Source of the DNA: Alkalihalobacillus trypoxylicola
Lineage (GTDB): Bacteria > Bacillota > Bacilli > Bacillales > Bacillaceae_D
Direction of reading: 5' to 3'
DNA: 64,000 nucleotides
Assembly: GCF_001590785.1 (NCBI RefSeq)
Contig: NZ_LTAO01000001.1
Coordinates: forward strand, 186,001 to 250,000
Positions 8,482 through 14,388 of this stretch are shown here, in pieces (the stretch's first letter is position 1; each line of letters opens with the position of its first letter). The notes under the pieces are model-generated. The model had not been told where the DNA came from. It saw only the letters and a list, made by a program, of their open reading frames with translations, and ran no database searches. Made by a program: the position numbers and the translations under genes.

Positions 8482-9049
8482 ACTGTTCTAATTTACGTTT
8501 ATTAATTTCTTTGTATAGTTTACCTTGAGATATGCCGACTTGTTCAACTATCTCTTTTATACTGTATTCACTACTGTCATACATTCTTAAAGCAACGTTG
8601 ACTTTATCATTATCTAATTTTGGTCTACCTAGCTTCTTTCCTCTATTTTTAGCACTTTGTAAGCCTTCTTTAACACGTTCAGCAATCATGTCCCGTTCTA
8701 ATTCAGCGATAACGCACATCATTTTAAACATAGCCTGCCCAGTAGGTGTAGAGGTGTCCATCTTTTCTTTCAAACTGTTAAATATAACACCTTTTTGTTG
8801 TAATTCATCGACTATGCTAAGTATATCTAACGTTTTACGACCAATTCGAGAGATGGATTCAACTATCACCGTATCGCCTTTTTGGACACGATCCATTAAT
8901 TCATTTAATCCTTCTCGTTCACGTTTAGTCCCTGTATATTTCTCTTTGATAAGAATATCATATCCATGTTTTTGTAATGCGTCTAATTGTCTATCTAAAT
9001 GTTGATCTTGAGTCGATACCCTTGCATAAGCTATTACTTGATTTTTCAT
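8480..9049 (-). CDS. Serine recombinase (resolvase/invertase family)
   Basis: The 189-residue protein is a complete small serine recombinase. The catalytic Ser12 lies in AYARVSTQDQHLDRQLDAL; the domain continues with SRIGRKTLDIL, the conserved STPTGQAMFKMMCVIAELER, and RGKKLGRPKL leading to a C-terminal helix-turn-helix (YSIKEIVEQVGISQGKLYKE). Such enzymes resolve or invert DNA between two short sites. It is inserted between the small and large terminase genes with its own promoter and terminator. A partner inverted-repeat site lies just upstream. Confidence 0.93.
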   Translation of the reverse strand: MKNQVIAYARVSTQDQHLDRQLDALQKHGYDILIKEKYTGTKREREGLNELMDRVQKGDTVIVESISRIGRKTLDILSIVDELQQKGVIFNSLKEKMDTSTPTGQAMFKMMCVIAELERDMIAERVKEGLQSAKNRGKKLGRPKLDNDKVNVALRMYDSSEYSIKEIVEQVGISQGKLYKEINKRKLEQ

Positions 9050-9051
9050 TG

Positions 9052-9110
9052 ATTATCGCTCCCTGTATTATTGTTAATTTAAATATAATACAAACGATAA
9101 TTAATGTAAA
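9052..9110 (-). promoter_or_regulatory. Resolvase promoter within an inverted-repeat (possible res) site
   Basis: ATTATCG (9052–9058) and CGATAAT (9095–9101), and GTATTAT (9065–9071) and ATAATAC (9085–9091), form a nested inverted repeat. The minus-strand promoter TTTACA (9105–9110) and TATATT (9082–9087), 17 bases apart, lies inside it. This would be a natural binding site for the resolvase, both for recombination and autorepression; that is inference. Confidence 0.5.
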
Positions 9111-9221
9111 CCTTTTGTGTAATATTAAATGCAACTATTTTATGTAAAGTAAAAAGCCTATTAAATCAACAATCGACAACTAGATAAAATTATTACATTT
9201 AATAATTGTTTTATGTAATAT

Positions 9222-9662
9222 TTAAGCGTTATTTTTAAATTTCTTCTGTTCTTCATAAGCCTTCAATATCTCATCATCTGACATTTGCTCAAATGGATTA
9301 GAATGCTCATTTTGTATAATCTGCTTATCGGTAAACATAGCTAAATGTTGACCAAGTAACTTATATGCGTTTAACTTTTCTGTCCGAGTCGCTTCTTTGT
9401 GATTAGCAATATCCAAAATTCCAGCTAATACATTTTCAACTGTTACAAGCGAAGCCATTTCAAACTCTTTCTCCTTAGCTTGAATTGCTTTCTTTACTTT
9501 AGGAAGTTTTAATATTTGACTCGCCATACTATCAGCACTTTTCTCACTATATCCTGCCTCTAATGCTGCTTTTCTTCCAACTCCACTCTTTAGATAAGCA
9601 TTCACAAATTTACGTTGTTGAAATGTTAAATCATCTCGTTTGCTCTTTTCAGCTCTAGGCAT
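9222..9662 (-). CDS. Terminase small subunit
   Basis: The 146-residue protein starts MPRAEKSKRDDLTFQQRKFV and has the terminase_2-type helix-turn-helix: NAYLKSGVGRKAALEAGYSE, then SADSMASQILKLPKVKKAI, continuing with an oligomerisation helix. It recognises the packaging site on phage DNA and loads the large subunit. A strong AAGGAGGTAAGTC ribosome site precedes ATG. Separated from the large subunit by the resolvase gene. Confidence 0.92.
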   Translation of the reverse strand: MPRAEKSKRDDLTFQQRKFVNAYLKSGVGRKAALEAGYSEKSADSMASQILKLPKVKKAIQAKEKEFEMASLVTVENVLAGILDIANHKEATRTEKLNAYKLLGQHLAMFTDKQIIQNEHSNPFEQMSDDEILKAYEEQKKFKNNA

Positions 9663-9712
9663 TGACTTACCTCCTTTATATTAAATTTAACTACTTTTAA
9701 GACATTTTCTAT

Positions 9713-9752
9713 AAAAAAACTAACAAAAAACACTACAATTAAAGTAGTGTTT
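9713..9752 (-). terminator. Terminator after the HEPN-like gene
   Basis: AAACACTAC (9728–9736) pairs with GTAGTGTTT (9744–9752), with a long T-run on the minus strand. It separates the cargo genes on the right from the packaging genes on the left. Confidence 0.8.
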
Positions 9753-10524
9753 ACTTATGATTTTTAATAAACTGCAAGGTTGAAATCATATTTATTAATT
9801 TTAATGCATCTACCCTAGTCCATAGACTTGGGTCATCTCTTCCATGCAATATCCAATTTCTATTTATTACAGTCCCTCTTTCATCTGTGAAATCTTTACG
9901 AACAAAAATATTACTAATTAAGTATTCTTGCAGTGTGTATGAAACAAGAACCATAAAACCCTTATGATTTTCATCAGACTGCTCTTTCCATTCATTCAAC
10001 AACCTTTTTCCGATGTTGTCACTATTTGCTATTTTAGAGATTTCGCCTTCAACTATGGTAATTAGCATAGGAATTATTACTCTAAACTTTTCTGTTTCAT
10101 ACAAATGAATACAGTCTTCCAGAACATTTTTCCATTTATCATCTATTGTACTCATTATTGTATCCACTGTAAGCATTAAATTTTTATTAGAATTATATTC
10201 AAAATACGCCTTAAAAGCTGAATCAATAAATTCTTGATCCTTTTCCAATAAATCTTCATCTAAATACATATTAGTGTCTATCTCCCCAGTAAGTGTCCAC
10301 CCATATTTAGAATTGTTTTTTGCCAATTTTTCTATTTTACCAGTATCAATTTCGATTAGTGGAAATTCAAACTTTGGAAATACTATTTTAGGTAATTCTA
10401 TTTTTGGAATATTAGCAGTTATAGACTCTCTAAATCTTTCAACTAATTTTACCTGCTCACCAATTGCTCTTAGAAACTTAGTCTGCTCATCAAACACTTT
10501 AAATAGTTTCTCATTAGGTATCAT
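9751..10524 (-). CDS. HEPN-like C-terminal domain protein, candidate defence/abortive-infection gene
   Basis: I do not recognise the full 257-residue protein. The N-terminus has an unusual proline-repeat linker, PKIELPKIVFPKFEFPLIEI (residues about 40–59). The C-terminal helical part ends with NRNWILHGRDDPSLW, where Arg222-Asn223 and His227 fit the R-N-x(3)-H-G motif of HEPN ribonuclease domains, followed by a long helix. The motif and its cargo position between terminase and PH-like genes suggest a lysogenic-conversion or defence role. This is inference; the domain could also be non-catalytic. Transcribed with the gene at 10538–10909. Confidence 0.5.
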   Translation of the reverse strand: MIPNEKLFKVFDEQTKFLRAIGEQVKLVERFRESITANIPKIELPKIVFPKFEFPLIEIDTGKIEKLAKNNSKYGWTLTGEIDTNMYLDEDLLEKDQEFIDSAFKAYFEYNSNKNLMLTVDTIMSTIDDKWKNVLEDCIHLYETEKFRVIIPMLITIVEGEISKIANSDNIGKRLLNEWKEQSDENHKGFMVLVSYTLQEYLISNIFVRKDFTDERGTVINRNWILHGRDDPSLWTRVDALKLINMISTLQFIKNHK

Positions 10525-10537
10525 AAGATCACCTCAC

Positions 10538-10909
10538 TTACAAATCATGCCTGTAACTTACTCCAACTAATTCTTTACTTACTTTACTAGCTTTACGAAT
10601 AGCCTCTCTTACATCATGTGGACTCTTAATCTGCTTAAGTAACAGCACTGGATCACTCTCATCAGCAGATACAATTTCAATATCGCCCAAATCCATCATT
10701 TTATCTTTCATTTTTTGTTTAACAGTAATATCTTTAATTTTAAACAACTCAATATCACTTCTCGTCTCCGTCAATACACCTTGCTTAGTAATTTTCAATC
10801 GTTCGTTTGTTAACTCATAATACTCTTTCGGTATATTTAAAAATCCAGCTTTTTTTCCCTTAATACCAAACAAATGATTTTCGAATGCCATAATTGTTTT
10901 TTCACTCAT
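10538..10909 (-). CDS. Bacterial PH-domain (bPH_2-like) protein
   Basis: From the ATG with AAAGGTGG upstream (MSEKTIMAFENHLF) the protein is 123 residues. It fits the small cytosolic bacterial PH domain: YYELTNERLKITKQGVLTET, then LFKIKDITVKQKMKDKMMDL, GDIEIVSADESDPVLLLKQI and a capping helix SPHDVREAIRKASK. The usual lipid/protein role is not defined in bacteria. It is only 13 bases upstream of the HEPN-like gene, so the two form an operon. Confidence 0.65.
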   Translation of the reverse strand: MSEKTIMAFENHLFGIKGKKAGFLNIPKEYYELTNERLKITKQGVLTETRSDIELFKIKDITVKQKMKDKMMDLGDIEIVSADESDPVLLLKQIKSPHDVREAIRKASKVSKELVGVSYRHDL

Positions 10910-11021
10910 ATTTAGACCCACCTTTTACCGTATTTTACTATTTATATACGTATATATTCGTGGTTAAGTTGCATTATCCTCTAAAGATTTTATTTATCAT
11001 CCTATTCTTCCTGATTTAGAG

Positions 11022-11050
11022 AAATAAAAAAGCCACTCAATCGAGTGACC
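11022..11050 (-). terminator. Terminator after the 11058–11480 gene
   Basis: GCCACTC (11033–11038 region) pairs with GAGTGACC (11043–11049), with a T-run following on the minus strand. Short stem but well placed. Confidence 0.6.
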
Positions 11051-11057
11051 GCTAAAA

Positions 11058-11480
11058 TTATTTAATTAACTCTCTGTAAAATTCTCTTATTGCACCTGAG
11101 TATTCGTACACCCAATTTTCATTCGAATCAGCTTTACTGTTAAGTATCAACACATCTCCACTTTTAAAGTTTACTGTCAAAACAACCTCATTCTGATGTT
11201 TAGATGATATCAATTCAATCCTATTGATAAGCTTCTCAAATGATATGATACTAATTTGATTCTCTAAATTAGCCTTAACTAAAAAAACCTTATTTTCAGT
11301 TAAAAAAATAAATTCTTTTTCTTCGATGTCATTATATAAGTTCTTCGGATAAAAATTTGTGATCATATTACTATCTATTAACCCATCCAATTCACTAATT
11401 AATCTGCTAAACACTCGTGAATACTCAGCTACTCGTCTACTTTTAACATCTTCTTTAAAGTCGTTATAATTGTAGTCCAT
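11058..11480 (-). CDS. Unknown 140-aa protein, DUF3908/PH-like
   Basis: Begins MDYNYNDFKEDVKSRRVAEY, with a helical N-terminus and a beta-rich second half: KEFIFLTENKVFLVKANL, LINRIELISSKHQNEVVLTV, GDVLILNSKADSNENWVYEY and a closing helix IREFYRELIK. The strand–helix layout resembles a PH-like fold and recalls Bacillus DUF3908 proteins, but I cannot confirm this. It has its own terminator and lies divergent from the SLATT–TIR pair, so it may be part of the same cargo block. Confidence 0.5.
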   Translation of the reverse strand: MDYNYNDFKEDVKSRRVAEYSRVFSRLISELDGLIDSNMITNFYPKNLYNDIEEKEFIFLTENKVFLVKANLENQISIISFEKLINRIELISSKHQNEVVLTVNFKSGDVLILNSKADSNENWVYEYSGAIREFYRELIK

Positions 11481-11693
11481 TTCCCACTCTCCTCTTCCAG
11501 CATAACGCTTAATTCTACACGAAGAGACAAAAGTCCTGCTACATATTAAGATAATTAATAGTTTTATAGAATATAATGTAAAATAATCTAGGTAATTACC
11601 AAAAAATCCTTCAATTTATACGAACTTTGTAAGATAATAGTATTAGTATTAAATCTTTAAAATATTTTGAACAGGTGGTGAAATTTATTACAA

Positions 11694-12128
11694 TTGAAAA
11701 TTTCTGAAGAAAAATATATTCAAGAAAGACTTGATGACCAGATTAATTGGTATGACAGTAAAAGTATGGTAGCACAAAAAATTTATAAGCGCTCAAAAAT
11801 TTTTGTTATTATTCTATCAGCCTCAATCCCCTTGTTAATAGGGTTAATACCAGATTTCAAATTTATTGTAATTTTGGTTAGTCTTATAGGTGTAACAATA
11901 ACCGGGATCGAAGCTTGGCTAGGATTATCGAAATATCACGAGAATTGGATCGAATACAGAAGTATTTGCGAAACTTTAAGACATGAAAAATACATGTACC
12001 TTACTAAAACCGGGGTTTACGATACAGAAATTCCATTCAAGGCTCTTGTAGAAAGAGTGGAAAGTATAATCTCTAAAGAAAATGTAAACTGGGCAAATTT
12101 AAATAGTAAGGAAAAAGGAGGAAAATAA
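11694..12128 (+). CDS. SLATT-domain (DUF4231) two-TM membrane protein
   Basis: A 144-residue protein with an amphipathic N-terminus (EERLDDQINWYDSKSMVAQ-type helix), two transmembrane segments (IFVIILSASIPLLIGLI and FIVILVSLIGVTITGIEAWL) and a C-terminal helical tail (RSICETLRHEKYMYL). This is the SLATT/DUF4231 layout, a proposed pore-forming effector in nucleotide-signalling defence systems. It starts at TTG 11694 with AGGTGGTG some 13 bases upstream. One base separates its stop from the TIR gene, so they form a two-gene operon opposite to surrounding phage genes. Confidence 0.85.
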   Translation: MKISEEKYIQERLDDQINWYDSKSMVAQKIYKRSKIFVIILSASIPLLIGLIPDFKFIVILVSLIGVTITGIEAWLGLSKYHENWIEYRSICETLRHEKYMYLTKTGVYDTEIPFKALVERVESIISKENVNWANLNSKEKGGK

Positions 12129-12129
12129 A

Positions 12130-12531
12130 ATGGCAAAGAAAGTATTTGTTAGTTATCACTCTGCACTTGAGGATACAAGGTATAAAAACTTATTAGTAGC
12201 TTGGTCTAAGAATGATAATGGTTATTTTGATTTAAAATTTGACGACACTTCTGTAGGTGTATCCATTAACTCTACCAATGCAACTTATATAAAAAGTGTG
12301 ATAAAAGGTAAGATTTCTGATAGTTCAGTATTTCTTTGTTTAGTAGGTGAAAACACACATAATAGTGATTGGGTTAAATGGGAAATTAATAAAGCTGTGG
12401 AATTAGGTAAAAAAGTGGTGGCAGTAAAAATTAAAAGTTCATATCAAACACCTGAAAATCTTTATGGTATTGGCGCTAAATGGGCTATGAGTTTTACTTA
12501 CGAATCAATTAAAAAAGCATTAAATAACTAA
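12130..12531 (+). CDS. TIR-like (ThsB/MTH538-type) protein
   Basis: The 133-residue protein begins MAKKVFVSYHSALEDTRYK, the strand-A motif of MTH538/ThsB TIR-like domains, and continues with a flavodoxin-like pattern: ISDSSVFLCLVGENTHNSDW, then VKWEINKAVELGKKVVAVKI, where WVKWE holds the glutamate of TIR active sites. In Thoeris, ThsB TIR proteins sense phage and make a cyclic ADP-ribose-type signal. AAGGAGGAAAATAAA precedes ATG. Paired with a SLATT membrane protein, it would most simply be sensor/signal producer for that effector. The pairing is inference; the domain call is firm. Confidence 0.85.
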   Translation: MAKKVFVSYHSALEDTRYKNLLVAWSKNDNGYFDLKFDDTSVGVSINSTNATYIKSVIKGKISDSSVFLCLVGENTHNSDWVKWEINKAVELGKKVVAVKIKSSYQTPENLYGIGAKWAMSFTYESIKKALNN

Positions 12532-12534
12532 TAG

Positions 12535-12729
12535 TTAATCAATAAGTTTATAAGTTTTCTCAAAAATATCTGGTTTAACTGGATACTTTTCGCCATGAAC
12601 CCCTGTAACTATCCAATCACCAGGAGAAGCTTTCATTGTGCCTTCCAAGGTTTTTATATCCATTTCTTCAGTCACTTGATAAGCTTCTACAACAACTGGT
12701 TTTTTTATGAATTTCTTCTTAGAAACCAT
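12535..12729 (-). CDS. Small phage protein with PGDWIVTG motif (64 aa)
   Basis: Starts MVSKKKFIKKPVVVEAYQVT and contains the phage-typical PGDWIVTGVHGEKYPVKPDI, then FEKTYKLI. Such small beta-rich proteins occur widely in phage early or accessory regions and have no settled function. Its RBS (AGAGGTG) is locked in a possible upstream hairpin. It ends convergently with the TIR gene, three bases apart. Confidence 0.7.
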   Translation of the reverse strand: MVSKKKFIKKPVVVEAYQVTEEMDIKTLEGTMKASPGDWIVTGVHGEKYPVKPDIFEKTYKLID

Positions 12730-12730
12730 C

Positions 12731-12799
12731 AAAACACCTCTTTATATAATTGATTTGTATTTTTGCTAGTTATTTACGTATTAGCTCTAGAGGTGTTTT
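12731..12799 (-). promoter_or_regulatory. Inverted repeat that could sequester the RBS of the 12535 gene
   Basis: AGAGGTGTTTT (12789–12799) and AAAACACCTCT (12731–12741) are perfect 11-bp inverted repeats in the 5' leader. The right-hand copy on the mRNA is the ribosome site with GAGGTG just upstream of ATG, so pairing would block translation. Function is inferred. Confidence 0.4.
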
Positions 12800-12872
12800 C
12801 CCTTTAATCTAACACTCCAAACCATCAAAGTTACTATCATTTTAAATAGAAAATTAAAATATTATGTATTTA

Positions 12873-13640
12873 TCAATTAGTAAAATAAAAATAAATCTTA
12901 CCGTCTTTAAAGCTCATTACATGCTTATTCGTTCTAATATCTAGCTTCTGAACAATATTATCATCATGGTCGTAATATCTAGTTATCATATCGATAGCTG
13001 ATTTTGTAAAATTAGCAGTATCAAATTTTGCAATATGGTCATAAGCAAGATGCATTTTGACTGGTTTACTCCAATCCACATTTAACTCTTCTTCTTTCGG
13101 CATTTGAAAATATGGAAAATAATCACACCACGTTTTAAATGCATGTGTTTTGACCCATTTGTTTTTAGTCAGAGACTCATATTGACGATTCTCACTAAAT
13201 GGGTGATAGTTTATACAATGATACTTATCGATCGGTAACTCTAACTTACTCAATCTACGCTCCAACTGCCTAATCTTCTTCGTCTGAGCCGTTTTATCTC
13301 CACCATGCATCTTATTAGTCAATCTAATCACATCATTTTTAATCTCACCAACTAACTCCTGTAGCTGCATAATCTCCCAAGTTCGATAATTCAATACATT
13401 ATTATTAATACGTTGCTCAATTACATCAATAATAATGTTACACATAGTGATACGATCCTCATTTTTTATTCGCTTCGTCTCACGCTCAATTTTACTCAAC
13501 TCACAAAATAATTTGTACTCACCAGGGATATCATCACACGACATAAACGTCTTTCTAATACGGTACTTACTATACTTTACATTAAATGCTTTTGCTTGCT
13601 CCTCTGCTGATACTCGTTCTAATGTTGCACCTTGGTTCAT
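12873..13640 (-). CDS. RusA-like Holliday-junction resolvase with long N-terminus
   Basis: The 255-residue protein has a helical, basic N-terminal half (to about residue 135) and a C-terminal region recalling RusA. Residues 207–227 read DTANFTKSAIDMITRYYDHDD: the D-x-x-N-x-x-K-x(3)-D…DD pattern matches the RusA active-site helix and acidic loop, but the second Asp of the DxDN motif is Ala209. RusA normally is about 120 residues. It would cut branched DNA during replication or packaging. Alternatively it is a degenerate or regulatory member. Position in the early region fits. Confidence 0.5.
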   Translation of the reverse strand: MNQGATLERVSAEEQAKAFNVKYSKYRIRKTFMSCDDIPGEYKLFCELSKIERETKRIKNEDRITMCNIIIDVIEQRINNNVLNYRTWEIMQLQELVGEIKNDVIRLTNKMHGGDKTAQTKKIRQLERRLSKLELPIDKYHCINYHPFSENRQYESLTKNKWVKTHAFKTWCDYFPYFQMPKEEELNVDWSKPVKMHLAYDHIAKFDTANFTKSAIDMITRYYDHDDNIVQKLDIRTNKHVMSFKDGKIYFYFTN

Positions 13641-13663
13641 TAATTATCAACGTCCTTTTTTGG

Positions 13664-13759
13664 GTAGTAGCGTATACTTGTACGCTCTGTTCAACCTCAT
13701 CTATTTGTGTAATAAAAAAACTTGAGCTATAGCTCCCAAACTATAGCTCACGCTACTAC
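13664..13759 (-). promoter_or_regulatory. Leader with terminator nested in an inverted repeat
   Basis: GTAGTAGCGT (13664–13673) and ACGCTACTAC (13750–13759) are 10-bp inverted repeats. Between them TGAGCTATAG (13723–13732) and CTATAGCTCA (13741–13750) form a perfect stem followed on the minus strand by seven T, an intrinsic terminator. A third segment, AGCGTAcaagTATACGCT, can pair with the left repeat. This may be an attenuator for the RusA-like gene or a plain terminator for upstream genes. Confidence 0.45.
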
Positions 13760-14046
13760 ACAAGGGTTGACGAGACCCAACAGAAAGCACAAAAAGCGTA
13801 TGACACCTAATTTAATAACTAGATGCCATACAAAAAATGGAGGTAAAAATTTAGATAAAATCAGGAATTATTGGCTAGATAACTCCTCGCCAATTTACAA
13901 TCACTCTCAACGCTATCACCTGTTCTATTAAGTAAATTATAAATTGGAGACAAATTATCTATTTTAGGGGTTGTAAATAGAGCACAAAATGTGATAAATT
14001 ATAATTACGGAATCGTATGCAGTTGTAAAAATATAAAAAGAGAGGA
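13760..14046. other. Gene-free phage intergenic stretch
   Basis: No credible gene is seen on either strand. The stretch has a perfect ATTGGC…GCCAAT inverted repeat near 13868–13893, runs of A/T and no clear ribosome sites. Two short plus-strand open frames are present but lack RBS and coding character. Confidence 0.5.
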
Positions 14047-14059
14047 TTACTTCCTCTCT
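14039..14059 (-). terminator. Terminator overlapping the end of the 52-aa gene
   Basis: AGAGAGGA (14039–14046) pairs with TCCTCTCT (14052–14059) with A/T-rich tail on the minus strand (TTTTTATATTT). It overlaps the stop codon of the gene at 14047–14205. Confidence 0.7.
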
Positions 14060-14205
14060 AATTCTTCACGATCTATTAATCTGCAAAATTCTTTCATGCA
14101 CTTATCTAAATTAGGCTTATTGACCGCTGTCACAATCAGCTTTCTTTTTTTACTCGTTCCTATCTTGTTAATAGTTTTTTTATATTCACCTGAGGAATGA
14201 TTCAA
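14047..14205 (-). CDS. Small basic phage protein (52 aa)
   Basis: The frame starts at TTG 14203–14205, preceded by AAGGAGGGTTAATTATT, and ends at 14047–14049. The peptide (MNHSSGEYKKTINKIGTSKK, then RKLIVTAVNKPNLDKCMKEF and CRLIDREELERK) has a basic start and a helical C-terminus. No family recognised. It lies downstream of the RNA polymerase gene, with a strong RBS and its own terminator. Confidence 0.55.
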   Translation of the reverse strand: MNHSSGEYKKTINKIGTSKKRKLIVTAVNKPNLDKCMKEFCRLIDREELERK

Positions 14206-14319
14206 AATAATTAACCCTCCTTAGATTTTGTTTTTATATCAGATGGAGAAAGATAAAATCCGAACTTTATGATCTATTAACGTCATTACCTTTCCTTTAG
14301 AGGGGATTTTCGTATAAAA

Positions 14320-14367
14320 ATAACACCTCAAAATTATCCCATTTTTAAAGGCTTTTTGAGGTGTTAT
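14320..14367 (-). terminator. Bidirectional terminator after the RNA polymerase gene
   Basis: ATAACACCTCAAAA (14320–14333) pairs with TTTTTGAGGTGTTAT (14353–14367), flanked by T-runs on both strands. It insulates the polymerase gene from the downstream small gene. Confidence 0.85.
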
Positions 14368-14388
14368 CATTTTATTTTTTAAAATTCA

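Noticed and set aside
13722-13931. Plus-strand frame of 69 codons in the phage leader region.
   Set aside because: It begins in a terminator stem and has no ribosome site.
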